Assembly (NCBI RefSeq): GCF_011044995.1
Contig: NZ_JAAKZW010000065.1
Coordinates: 1 to 34,542 of the forward strand
Direction of reading: 5' to 3'
Source of the DNA: Streptomyces mesophilus
GTDB lineage: Bacteria > Actinomycetota > Actinomycetes > Streptomycetales > Streptomycetaceae
DNA length: 34,542 nt
Below are positions 8,585-16,638 of this stretch, piece after piece. Below the pieces are notes generated by a model that saw only the letters and a list, made by a program, of their open reading frames with translations, made no database searches and had not been told where the DNA came from. The translations under genes were made by a program, and so were the position numbers. Each line of letters opens with the position of its first letter. Within the stretch, counting starts at the first letter, position 1.

Positions 8585-10144
8585 GTGTTCGATACTCTCT
8601 CCGACCGCCTCGCAGCGACATTCAAGAACCTCCGCGGCAAGGGTCGCCTCAGCGAGGCGGACATCGACGCCACGGCACGGGAAATCCGTATCGCGCTGCT
8701 CGAGGCCGACGTCGCACTGCCCGTCGTGCGCGCCTTCATCAAGCAGATCAAGGAGCGCGCCACCGGCGCCGAGGTCTCCCAGGCGCTGAACCCGGCGCAG
8801 CAGGTCATCAAGATCGTCAACGAGGAGCTCGTCGGCATCCTCGGCGGCGAGACCCGCCGCCTGCGCTTCGCCAAGTCCGGCCCGACCGTGATCATGCTCG
8901 CGGGTCTGCAGGGTGCCGGTAAGACCACGCTCGCCGGAAAGCTCGGCCACTGGCTGAAGGGGCAGGGCCACGCGCCGCTGCTCGTCGCCTGTGACCTACA
9001 GCGCCCCAACGCCGTCAACCAGCTCAGCGTCGTCGCCGAGCGCGCGGGCGTGGGCATCTACGCCCCGCAGCCCGGCAACGGTGTCGGTGACCCGGTCCAG
9101 GTGGCGCAGGACTCCATCGAGTACGCCAAGACCAAGCAGTACGACGTGGTCATCGTCGACACCGCCGGTCGCCTGGGCATCGACCAGGAACTGATGCAGC
9201 AGGCCGCGGACATCCGCGACGCGGTCAAGCCCGACGAGGTCCTCTTCGTCGTCGACGCGATGATCGGTCAGGACGCGGTCAACACCGCCGAGGCCTTCCG
9301 CGACGGTGTCGGCTTCGACGGCGTGGTGCTCTCGAAGCTCGACGGTGACGCCCGCGGTGGTGCCGCCCTTTCGATCGCGCACGTGACCGGCCGCCAGATC
9401 ATGTTCGCCTCCAACGGCGAGAAGCTGGACGATTTCGACGCGTTCCACCCGGACCGCATGGCGTCCCGCATCCTCGGCATGGGCGACATGCTCAGCCTGA
9501 TCGAGAAGGCCGAGCAGACCTTCTCGCAGGCCGAGGCCGAGAAGATGGCCGCCAAGCTGCAGAGCGCCAAGGGCGGCAAGGACTTCACGCTCGACGACTT
9601 CCTGGCTCAGATGGAGCAGGTCAGGAAGATGGGTTCGATCTCGAAGCTGCTCGGCATGCTGCCGGGCATGGGCCAGATCAAGGACCAGATCAACAACATC
9701 GACGAGCGCGACGTCGACCGCACCGCGGCCATCATCAAGTCGATGACGCCGGCGGAGCGCGCGGACGCCACGATCATCAACGGTTCGCGCCGTGCGCGTA
9801 TCGCCAAGGGCTCCGGTGTCGAGGTCAGCGCGGTCAAGAACCTCGTCGAGCGGTTCTTCGAGGCGCGCAAGATGATGTCGCGCATGGCGCAGGGCGGCGG
9901 CATGCCGGGTATGCCCGGGATGCCGGGCATGGGTGGCGGTCCCGGCCGTCAGAAGAAGCAGCAGAAGCAGGCCAAGGGCAAGCGGAAGTCGGGCAACCCG
10001 ATGAAGCGCAAGGCCGAGGAGCAGGCTGCTCAGGCCAAGCGGGAGCAGGCGGCCCAGAGTGGTGGGGCGTTCGGGCTGCCGGCCGGTGAGCAGGGTGGCA
10101 AGGACTTCGAGCTTCCGGACGAGTTCAAGAAGTTCATGGGCTGA
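8585..10144 (+). CDS. ffh: Signal recognition particle protein Ffh (SRP54)
   Basis: GTPase that binds signal sequences of nascent membrane and secreted proteins together with SRP RNA and delivers them to FtsY; 519 residues. N domain at residues 1-90. G domain with P-loop GLQGAGKTTLAGKLG near 107, DTAGRLGID near 190 and SKLDGDARGGAA near 248. M domain from about 300, with the RNA-binding stretch SRRARIAKGSGVEVSAVKNLV and a methionine-rich end. The C-terminus contains GMPGMPGMPGM (near 9900-9932) encoded by short DNA repeats, then a Lys-rich tail and an ending typical of Streptomyces Ffh (DFELPDEFKKFMG). Start is GTG at 8585. Followed by a strong hairpin terminator shared with the convergent yhfW. 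Confidence 0.98.
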   Translation: MFDTLSDRLAATFKNLRGKGRLSEADIDATAREIRIALLEADVALPVVRAFIKQIKERATGAEVSQALNPAQQVIKIVNEELVGILGGETRRLRFAKSGPTVIMLAGLQGAGKTTLAGKLGHWLKGQGHAPLLVACDLQRPNAVNQLSVVAERAGVGIYAPQPGNGVGDPVQVAQDSIEYAKTKQYDVVIVDTAGRLGIDQELMQQAADIRDAVKPDEVLFVVDAMIGQDAVNTAEAFRDGVGFDGVVLSKLDGDARGGAALSIAHVTGRQIMFASNGEKLDDFDAFHPDRMASRILGMGDMLSLIEKAEQTFSQAEAEKMAAKLQSAKGGKDFTLDDFLAQMEQVRKMGSISKLLGMLPGMGQIKDQINNIDERDVDRTAAIIKSMTPAERADATIINGSRRARIAKGSGVEVSAVKNLVERFFEARKMMSRMAQGGGMPGMPGMPGMGGGPGRQKKQQKQAKGKRKSGNPMKRKAEEQAAQAKREQAAQSGGAFGLPAGEQGGKDFELPDEFKKFMG

Positions 10145-10164
10145 GTGCCTGTGGTTTTACGGGT

Positions 10165-10201
10165 ACGGGCCCGGGTTGCCGTTTCGGTGGCCCGGGCCCG
10201 T
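10165..10201. terminator. Bidirectional hairpin terminator between ffh and yhfW
   Basis: Perfect 11-base arms ACGGGCCCGGG (10165-10175) and CCCGGGCCCGT (10191-10201) with a 15-base loop that can extend the stem through TGCCG/CGGTG around TTT. It lies between two convergent stops. There is no long T-run, as is common in Streptomyces. Confidence 0.8.
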
Positions 10202-10217
10202 TGTCGTCCTGGTCGGC

Positions 10218-11426
10218 TCAGACGCCGGCGGGGCTGAAGGCCACCCCGTTCGCAAGCCCCGCCGGATCCAGCCCCAGCGCGACCGCCGCCGTGGCGCCCA
10301 CGTCCGCCAACGACCCCGCGTCCGGCAGGAGTTCCACGCCGGGCGCCGACGGCCGGTGGATCAGGACCGGGACGTACTCGCGGGTGTGGAACGCGTGGCC
10401 GATGGTCGGGTCGTTGCCGTGGTCGCCCGTCACGATCAGGCGGTCGTCCGGCGAGTCCAGGAGGGACAGGAGCTCCAGGAGGCCCGCGTCCACCTCTTCG
10501 AGGACCTCGCCGAAGCGGCGTACGTCCTGCTGGTGGCCGGCCAGATCCGTCTCCTGGACGTTGGCCACGACCAGGCCGGGCCGGCGGGCCGCCTCCAGGG
10601 TGTGGGCGAGCACTTCGGGCGTGGGTACCGCAGGGCGTCGTACCGCGGAAGCGCACTCGAGGATGTCGGCCGCCTTGCCGACCAGCGTGACCGGGATCCC
10701 CGCGGCCGCTGCCAGGGCGGGCAGCTGGCGCGTGTGGTCCAACTCCGCGCCCAAGTGCTGCACTTCGAGTCCGCTGTTGCGGTAGAACCCGCTGGCCGGG
10801 GTGTCGAGCCCGACGGTCGAGGCGTCTCCGTCGCGTACGTACGAGGAGAGCGGAGCCGACGCGTGGCCGCCGACCGCGATGACCCGGGCGACCGGCGCGA
10901 CCGTCCGCACCGTACGCGCGATGGAGAGGATGGACGCGAAGGGGAAGTCCTCCAGGCGGCCGGAGGTGTTCCAGTTGATGCCGGGGTCGGCTTCGAGGTT
11001 GTCGTGGACGAGTACGGCGCCGTCGACCACCAACAGCGGCTTTCCGTCGAGGAGTTCGACCCGGTGGCCGGCCGCACGCAGCGCGGAGCCCACCTCGTCC
11101 AGGTGCTCCGCGAGCCGCGCCACCGTCACCTTGCTGAAGTCGGCGCCCATCATCGTCTGATGCCCGGCGAAGGTGTCGGCGCCCGGGTAGCCGAGCGCCG
11201 CGCGCCCCGCCGCGACCGGCAGCGGTGTGCTGCGGGCCAGGCCGGCGTGCGGGTGGACGAGGCCTAGGCCCAGCTTTCCCAGGGCGGGCAGGTGCAGGGT
11301 GCGGCCGCAGTGGTCGAGCACGTGGCCGCAGGTGTCGGCGGCCAGGTCGCCGGGGCGCAGGACCCCGGCGTCGGGCATCGCGCCCACGCCGAAACCGTCG
11401 ATCACGACGATGACCGTGCGGCTCAT
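10218..11426 (-). CDS. yhfW: YhfW-type phosphopentomutase-like metalloenzyme
   Basis: 402-residue member of the alkaline phosphatase superfamily, closest to phosphopentomutases (DeoB) and matching YhfW of the E. coli yhf cluster by features and neighbours. Metal ligands are visible at both ends: VIVVIDGFGVGAMPDA (residues 4-19) and VTGDHGNDPTIGHAFHTREYVP near residues 335-360. The catalytic segment reads GADTFAGHQTMMG, where true DeoB has a GKDTTTGHWE-type sequence, so substrate or chemistry may differ from ribose phosphate mutation. ATG at 11426 has the ideal GGAGGTGA upstream and overlaps the yhfX stop (ATGA). It is the last gene of the operon. Calling it deoB would be misleading because no nucleoside genes are nearby. 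Confidence 0.85.
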   Translation of the reverse strand: MSRTVIVVIDGFGVGAMPDAGVLRPGDLAADTCGHVLDHCGRTLHLPALGKLGLGLVHPHAGLARSTPLPVAAGRAALGYPGADTFAGHQTMMGADFSKVTVARLAEHLDEVGSALRAAGHRVELLDGKPLLVVDGAVLVHDNLEADPGINWNTSGRLEDFPFASILSIARTVRTVAPVARVIAVGGHASAPLSSYVRDGDASTVGLDTPASGFYRNSGLEVQHLGAELDHTRQLPALAAAAGIPVTLVGKAADILECASAVRRPAVPTPEVLAHTLEAARRPGLVVANVQETDLAGHQQDVRRFGEVLEEVDAGLLELLSLLDSPDDRLIVTGDHGNDPTIGHAFHTREYVPVLIHRPSAPGVELLPDAGSLADVGATAAVALGLDPAGLANGVAFSPAGV

Positions 11427-12634
11427 GCCGTCACCTCCGGGTGGGGAACGCCCAGGACCTCGAGGGGCAGGCCCCGTACGTCGTGCGGGCGGCCCAGCGC
11501 GTCGTACAGGCCGGTGAGCCGTGGGCTGCCGGTCGAAAGGCCGGCGACGACCGCGACGTTGCTGCGGGTCACGAAGATCTGCGTACGGAAGGCGAGCAGG
11601 GCCGTGTCGCCCGCGCGGGCCTCGGGGGAGGCTTCGAGGAGCCGGTAGTAGTCGATGTTCTCGGCGGGGGAGTCGAGGACGGTGAGCCGGGCGCCCGTCC
11701 GCGGGAGCAGCGCCTCCTTGATGCCGGCGCGCGGGTAGAAGCCGCCGCCGTACACCGCGGGCCGGCCGTCGGCGAGGGTGTGGGCGACCTCGGTGACGTA
11801 CACGTACGCGGGTGTCTCCGGCTGGCCGGGATCGACCGCGTGCTGCGGGGTGGTGCCGGTCAGGGCGTGGCCGGGCTCGCCGTGCGTGGCGCCCAGGGAG
11901 GCGAGCAGCGGGAGCGAGGCCATCGAGGTGGCGCTCGGGGCGCTGAGCTTCAGGTTGCTGTGGCCGCGCTCGGCGAGCAACTCGCGTGCCTTGAGGGCGA
12001 GTTCGAAGTCGGCGGTGGCGCGCGGGGTGCCGTCCTGCGGGTCGCACAGGACGCACGGGAAGGCGGTCACGCCCGCGATCCGGATGCCGCCGAGCCGTTC
12101 CGCCTCGGCCGCGAACGCGTCCAGGGCATCGAGCGGCACTCCGCCTTCCTGCCCGGGGTACACCGCGCCGGGCGCACCTTCCAGACGGATCAGCACGTCC
12201 TGTACGAAGCCCAGTTCACGCGCCGCTTCGGACACGGCCCGGGCGTTCGCCAGGTCGAAGACCGTGACCGCCTCCGGACGCCAGGCGAGCAGCTCGGGCA
12301 GCCGGCGGTGCGGGATCTGCACCAGGTGGCCGAGGTTTCCGGCCCGGGCGCCCGCTTCGTGCAGGACGCGGGCCTCGGGCGGGTCGATCGCCGCGAACTT
12401 CGGGATGTGCCGGGCGATCGCCTTGATCAGCTCGGGGTTGCGCCCGAACTGCTTGACCACGAACCACAGGGTGAGCCCGAGGCGTTCGGCCTCGGCGGCG
12501 AGCAGGGCGGCGTTGGCCTCGACCGCGTCGAGGTCCATGACGTACGTGTCCGGGGGGATCGCTCCCGAACGGTGCAGCTCGGCCGCCGCATCGGCCAGAG
12601 CGGGGTTGCGTGCGAGGAGGGTGTCGAGGAACAC
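11423..12634 (-). CDS. yhfX: YhfX-type PLP-dependent racemase-like protein
   Basis: 403-residue fold-type III PLP protein related to alanine racemase and D-threonine aldolase-like barrels, matching the YhfX family. The PLP-binding lysine is Lys61 in LWFVVKQFGRNPELIKAI, in place of the VVKANAYG motif of alanine racemase. Later motifs include KLSAPSATSMASLP, GEPGHALTGTTPQHA and RPAVYGGGFYPRAGIKEALL, the last close to the family's C-terminal active-site region. Start GTG at 12634 is six bases past the yhfS stop, with AAGGA inside the yhfS end. No experimentally established reaction is known to me; a racemase or decarboxylase-like role on a phosphorylated amino compound is a guess from the neighbours. 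Confidence 0.85.
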   Translation of the reverse strand: MFLDTLLARNPALADAAAELHRSGAIPPDTYVMDLDAVEANAALLAAEAERLGLTLWFVVKQFGRNPELIKAIARHIPKFAAIDPPEARVLHEAGARAGNLGHLVQIPHRRLPELLAWRPEAVTVFDLANARAVSEAARELGFVQDVLIRLEGAPGAVYPGQEGGVPLDALDAFAAEAERLGGIRIAGVTAFPCVLCDPQDGTPRATADFELALKARELLAERGHSNLKLSAPSATSMASLPLLASLGATHGEPGHALTGTTPQHAVDPGQPETPAYVYVTEVAHTLADGRPAVYGGGFYPRAGIKEALLPRTGARLTVLDSPAENIDYYRLLEASPEARAGDTALLAFRTQIFVTRSNVAVVAGLSTGSPRLTGLYDALGRPHDVRGLPLEVLGVPHPEVTA

Positions 12635-12640
12635 GGGGGT

Positions 12641-13801
12641 TCAGTCCTTGCTGTGGGGCGCGAAGGGCTTGTCGGTGCGGGGTGAGTGCGGCTGGTCGCT
12701 TGGGGGCGTGCTCGTCGTGCGCAGCTCGCCGAGGGCCTGGCGCAGGATGCCGATCACCAGGTCGGCGCCGGCCCGCATCGGGTTGATCCGTACGGTCCAG
12801 TCGGCGAGTTCGGGTGCGTCGTCGAGGGACGAGCTCGACATCCGGTAGAAGAGCGGGGCGATCTCGTAGCGCGAGTTGGAGCCCACGGGATAGGGGGCGG
12901 CTCCGAACTTCGCGGCGACGGCGGGCAGTTCACGGGCGACGGGGCGGTCGAGGCGTACGAGCAGGCAGCGGTCCTGTGCGTTGGCGATCCGCACTTCCGC
13001 CACGCCCTCTACCTCGCCGGCCGTCAGCCGCTCGGCGACCTCGGCCCCGACCTGCGACTGCACCGACCACATGACGGGTACGTGGGTCAGGGCCCGCAGC
13101 GCGTCGAGGGCCTGGTGGCCCTGGACCTGGCCGCCGCCCGAATAGTTGTCGGCCCGCACCCGCGCCACCAGGTCACGGGCGCCGACCACGACGCCCACGC
13201 CCTCGGGCCCGTGCAGCTTGAAGAGGGAGAAGCACGAGGCGTCGGCGCCGAGTTCGACCCCGGCCGCGGGCGTGCGAAGGACCGCGTAGTTGTCGTCCAC
13301 GATGGTGCGCACCCCGGCCGCTCGGCAGGCCGCGAGCACCTCGCCCGGGTCGTACGAGTCACCCAGGCGCTGACGGGTGTGCTGCACGTAGGCCCAGGTG
13401 AAGCGGCCGGTCGCAAGGGCTTCGGCCAGCGCCGCGCGGTCGTTGAAGTCGGCCTCGACCGTCTCCATGCCCAGGCCGCGCAGGGTCACCTCGGTGCTCC
13501 GGTAGACCGGCGCCTTGTGGATGAGCAGGGGGCCGTGAGCGGTGGCCAGCGCGGCCCGGATCGCTCCCGTGCCCGCGCCCTGGACGAGCGCCGCGTCCTC
13601 GGCACCGAAGAAGTCGGCGAGCACCGCCTCGACACGGGCGGTCGTACGCGGCCTGCCGAGCCCGGGCACGACACCGGCGTCGGCGCTGAACAGCTGCTCG
13701 CCCTCGAAGTGGGCGGCCACGCATTCCATCAGCCGGAACTGCCGGGCGATCGCCTCGTCGAGCGGGACCGTGGCCAGCGGGAAAGTCTCGGGGAGCTTCA
13801 T
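12641..13801 (-). CDS. yhfS: YhfS-type PLP-dependent aminotransferase-like protein
   Basis: 386-residue fold-type I PLP enzyme. The internal aldimine lysine is Lys195 in CFSLFKLHGPEGVGVVVG. The PLP-pyridine aspartate is in TIVDDNYAVL (residues 167-175), and a glycine-rich phosphate-cup region ALVQGAGTGAIRAAL is near 71-85. It resembles the Cys/Met metabolism or selenocysteine-synthase-like lyases and transferases and corresponds to YhfS in the yhf cluster. The C-terminal 25 residues are polar and Pro-rich, probably disordered. ATG at 13801 begins one base after the php stop (13803-13805), with GAGG nine bases upstream, so the genes are tightly coupled. Whether it transfers, eliminates or condenses is not evident from sequence. 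Confidence 0.85.
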   Translation of the reverse strand: MKLPETFPLATVPLDEAIARQFRLMECVAAHFEGEQLFSADAGVVPGLGRPRTTARVEAVLADFFGAEDAALVQGAGTGAIRAALATAHGPLLIHKAPVYRSTEVTLRGLGMETVEADFNDRAALAEALATGRFTWAYVQHTRQRLGDSYDPGEVLAACRAAGVRTIVDDNYAVLRTPAAGVELGADASCFSLFKLHGPEGVGVVVGARDLVARVRADNYSGGGQVQGHQALDALRALTHVPVMWSVQSQVGAEVAERLTAGEVEGVAEVRIANAQDRCLLVRLDRPVARELPAVAAKFGAAPYPVGSNSRYEIAPLFYRMSSSSLDDAPELADWTVRINPMRAGADLVIGILRQALGELRTTSTPPSDQPHSPRTDKPFAPHSKD

Positions 13802-13802
13802 C

Positions 13803-14747
13803 TCATACGTCCTCGTGGCGTGCGCCGCCCGTCAGGAAGCGCACCGGATTGCGGCGCGTCATCAGATCGATCAGGTCCTCGTCGACCCCGGCGGCCCTGG
13901 CCTGCCCCAGGAACGTACGGAACAAGTGGCCGTACCCCGTGCCGCCTTCGGACTCCAGATAGCCGTGTCGCGAGATGTCGCAACTGAGCAGCACCCGGTC
14001 GGCGTGGCCGGCCTCCAGGAGCTCCAGGAGCAGCCGGAGCCGGGTCGCGTCGGGCTGGTAGCTCTCCTTGCCGACGGTGTCGAAGGCCACGTACGCGCCG
14101 CTTGCCGCCAACTCCCGGTGTACGGACGGCTGGTCAAGGAGGTCCTGGTGCCCGATCGAGATCCGGTGCGGGGCCAGGCCCGCGCCGGTCAGGAGGTCGA
14201 GCTGGGCGAGACCGCCGTGCCCCAGCTGGGCGTGGGTGGCGACGGAGAGCCCGGTGGCGGTGGCCGCTTCGGCGGCGGCGAGCAGCGAACGGGTCTCGGG
14301 CTCGCTCGGCGTATCACCGTGACTGCCGACCTCGCCCATGACACCCGGCCGTATGCCCGTGGCGCCGATCCCGCCGTCGATCTCGCGGATCAGGGTGCCG
14401 GCGAGCTGCTCGACGCTCGCGTCGCCGATCTCCTCGGGGTGGAAGGGCTCGTAATACCAGCCGGTCGCCGCGACCACCGCGACCCCGGACTCCTTTGCCA
14501 TCCGCGCCAGGGCCTCGACGTCGCGGCCCATGCCCCGGCAGGTCAGCTCGATGACGAGAGAGAGGCCGAACTCCTCGCGCAGGGAGGTGAGTTCCTCGGT
14601 GATCCGCGGCCCGTGCACCTCTGGGTCGAGGACGGCGGCCCGGTCGCCGGAGCGGTCCAGGTCGAGAGCCAGATGTTCGTGGGCGAGTGCGGGACCGTGC
14701 ACGTCGGTGGGGGAGAGGGGGCCGAGAACGGTCTGCAGGTGGTTCAT
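13803..14747 (-). CDS. php: Phosphotriesterase-related protein Php (YhfV)
   Basis: 314-residue amidohydrolase-superfamily TIM barrel of the phosphotriesterase/PHP group. Binuclear metal-site residues are visible: H23-E-H25 in LAHEHLALDL, Glu139 in VMGEVGSHGD, His172 in VATHAQLGHGG, His200 in SIGHQDLLDQ and Asp257 in LLSCDISRHGY. A glutamate, not a carboxylated lysine, sits at the bridging position. This is known for E. coli Php and distinguishes it from true phosphotriesterase, so pesticide hydrolysis should not be assumed. ATG at 14747 has AAGG eight bases upstream. It lies between yhfT and yhfS, as expected for the yhf system. The natural substrate is unknown; a lactone, phosphoester or amide of the pathway intermediate is plausible. 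Confidence 0.88.
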   Translation of the reverse strand: MNHLQTVLGPLSPTDVHGPALAHEHLALDLDRSGDRAAVLDPEVHGPRITEELTSLREEFGLSLVIELTCRGMGRDVEALARMAKESGVAVVAATGWYYEPFHPEEIGDASVEQLAGTLIREIDGGIGATGIRPGVMGEVGSHGDTPSEPETRSLLAAAEAATATGLSVATHAQLGHGGLAQLDLLTGAGLAPHRISIGHQDLLDQPSVHRELAASGAYVAFDTVGKESYQPDATRLRLLLELLEAGHADRVLLSCDISRHGYLESEGGTGYGHLFRTFLGQARAAGVDEDLIDLMTRRNPVRFLTGGARHEDV

Positions 14748-14795
14748 GTCGTACGCCTTACTGCTGTTCTGGTGGCGGCTGTCGTGCTCCCGGGG

Positions 14796-16187
14796 TCAGC
14801 CCTTGATCGGGGTGAACAGGTTCATCCAGTACAGGAGGTTGAGGACGATGCCGCCGATGATCACCGCGACCGGCGCGGCGGCCATCTTCACGACCGGGCG
14901 TCCCATGGCCTCGTTCATCAGGTAGAGACCGCCGCAGATGAGGATGCCGAGGCCGCCGCCCATCGCATTGGCCGCCATCAGCGAACCGAAGAGGATCGCG
15001 AGTCCGAGTGCTTCGCTGATCGCGCTGCGCAGGTGCTCCGAGGAGTCGCGGACGCTGGGGAGCTTCCCGAGGGCCTTGCCGATGTACGACAGGGCCAGGA
15101 CTTCGAGGGCGAAGACCGCGGCGCCGGCGAGAGCGGCGAGGAACGGGTTCGGCATCAGATAGCCGATGGGGTACGCGAGGGTGAAGCCCGCGATGCCGTA
15201 CGCACCGGAGGCGAGCGCGGTGGTCGCGATGAGCGGGATGAAGCCGAACACCCGGTAGAAGTCGACCTGGGCGGCCTCCGCGTACTGGCCCTTGGCGATC
15301 AGGAAGCTGGTCGCTTCGCCGCCGCCGAAGATCTTCATCTGCGCGAGGACGCAGACACCGGCGCCGAGCACCATGAACAGCGGCAGATACCTGCGCAGCC
15401 GGGCCGCGCTCGCGCTGAACAGCGAGGCCATCGGGTCCTCGACACCCTCGGGGAGTTCGTACGAGACGCCGGCTGCCTTGTCGGCCCTGCGCTGCTTCAG
15501 GTCCTTGTCGATGGCGAAACCGATGAGTGCCAGGACACCGACGGCCATGGCGATCGCGCCCGGGAACACGGTCGGCCAGAGCTTCATCGTCATGACCACG
15601 AGCGCCAGCTCGATCACGCCGACGATGCCGCCGCGAAGGCGGCCGAACTGCTTGGTGACCGCGAGCACCGGGAAGAGCGCGAACAGGAAGAGGATCGGCG
15701 TCGACATCTGCTGCATCGCGTCGAGGAAGTCGACGGGCAGCTTCTTCGCCAGGTCGTTCGCGCCGCCGAGCCCGTAGACCACGACCGCGCCCCAGCCGGC
15801 GCCGAGCAGCGGCGCCAGCCACTTCTTCGGCGACAGGAGGCCGAGGATGTCGGTGGGCAGGAACAGCAGCCAGGGGTTGAGCACTCCGGAGACCAGTGCC
15901 ATCGGCGCACCCAGACCGAAGATGAACCCGGCCGAGAGGCCGAACGACACCGCCGTGGTGGCGCTGCGGGTCGTGCGCTTCTGGATGAAGTCGAGCATGA
16001 ACGGCCGTACACCGTCGTTGAAGACGGCCAGCGCCATGTGCGAGATGTACGCGGTGAGCGCACACAGCGCGATCACCATCAGCTGCTGGGGCAGCGTGAA
16101 GTCCAGGTTGGCCGCGGCGAGTTGGAGGGTGTGCGGGTCGCTCTGTACGAAGGCGGCCGGGACGGCCGGGACGGCGGCGGGGATCAC
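14796..16187 (-). CDS. yhfT: YhfT-family integral membrane protein (putative transporter)
   Basis: 463-residue polytopic membrane protein with about ten to eleven hydrophobic segments, for example LMVIALCALTAYISHMAL, GFIFGLGAPMALVSGVL, VVVYGLG, ILFLFALFPVLAV, FPGAIAMAVGVLALIGFAI, YLPLFMVLGAGVCVLA and AVIIGGIVLNLLYWMNLF. It has no ABC, MFS or PTS IIC signature that I recognise and matches the YhfT family, which is found only with these neighbours. The start is GTG at 16187 with GGAG seven bases upstream. Given the linked PRD protein and YhfU, it probably imports the substrate of the pathway, perhaps with phosphotransferase-like partners; that is inference. A loop of about 45 charged residues follows the middle of the protein (KDLKQRRADKAAG onwards). 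Confidence 0.85.
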   Translation of the reverse strand: MIPAAVPAVPAAFVQSDPHTLQLAAANLDFTLPQQLMVIALCALTAYISHMALAVFNDGVRPFMLDFIQKRTTRSATTAVSFGLSAGFIFGLGAPMALVSGVLNPWLLFLPTDILGLLSPKKWLAPLLGAGWGAVVVYGLGGANDLAKKLPVDFLDAMQQMSTPILFLFALFPVLAVTKQFGRLRGGIVGVIELALVVMTMKLWPTVFPGAIAMAVGVLALIGFAIDKDLKQRRADKAAGVSYELPEGVEDPMASLFSASAARLRRYLPLFMVLGAGVCVLAQMKIFGGGEATSFLIAKGQYAEAAQVDFYRVFGFIPLIATTALASGAYGIAGFTLAYPIGYLMPNPFLAALAGAAVFALEVLALSYIGKALGKLPSVRDSSEHLRSAISEALGLAILFGSLMAANAMGGGLGILICGGLYLMNEAMGRPVVKMAAAPVAVIIGGIVLNLLYWMNLFTPIKG

Positions 16188-16226
16188 GGGGTCACTCCTT
16201 TGTGCCCTGGGCGCTTACGGCGGGTC

Positions 16227-16583
16227 TCAGCCGCGTGCGGCTATGGCGCGGGCGATGACCGGCGCGGCCTCGCCGATCTGGTCCATGGAGAAGCCGAACA
16301 CCTTCTTGCCGCTCGCGATCAGGGTGGCGACCTCGTCCTCCGTGGGGACGCTCCGGCCGAAGGTGTGGCAGGCGGCCTGGCCCATCAGGCCGACGAGGAC
16401 GCCGAGCGAGGCGCCGGCGCCGGTGTGGCAGGTGCCGAGGTAGAAGTCGGCCTGGTGCACGCGGAGTTTCATCGCGGCGTCCATGTCGCTGGACACGACG
16501 ACCTCGACGCCTTCGAGCCCGAGCCGCTCGACCGTGTCCGCGACCTCGACCTTGCCGACGCCGCCGGTGAGGATCTTCGTCAT
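16227..16583 (-). CDS. yhfU: YhfU-like DUF2620 protein
   Basis: 118-residue soluble protein of the DUF2620 family, the usual length. It begins MTKILTGGVGKVEVADTVER, has a conserved cysteine and glycine-rich centre FYLGTCHTGAGASLGVLVGL, and ends in an amphipathic segment. The size and alternating strand/helix pattern recall small PTS IIB-type or cyclic shuttle domains, but there is no recognisable phospho-cysteine loop beyond GTCHTGAG, so this is only a suggestion. ATG at 16583 was chosen for GAAGGA seven bases upstream; the upstream in-frame extension is Pro/Thr-rich and has no support. It sits between yhfY and yhfT and probably works with YhfT. Confidence 0.85.
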   Translation of the reverse strand: MTKILTGGVGKVEVADTVERLGLEGVEVVVSSDMDAAMKLRVHQADFYLGTCHTGAGASLGVLVGLMGQAACHTFGRSVPTEDEVATLIASGKKVFGFSMDQIGEAAPVIARAIAARG

Positions 16584-16638
16584 GGTGCTGTCCTTCTCGT
16601 GTGGGGTTTCCGGGGGTTCAGCTGTGGTTTCCGCGGGT

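Noticed and set aside
10218..11426. Naming this gene deoB (phosphopentomutase)
   Set aside because: Catalytic motif differs, and the neighbours are yhf genes with no nucleoside catabolism genes.
11423..12634. Alanine racemase (alr)
   Set aside because: PLP lysine motif is VVKQFGRNP rather than the alr motif, and the gene is within the yhf set.
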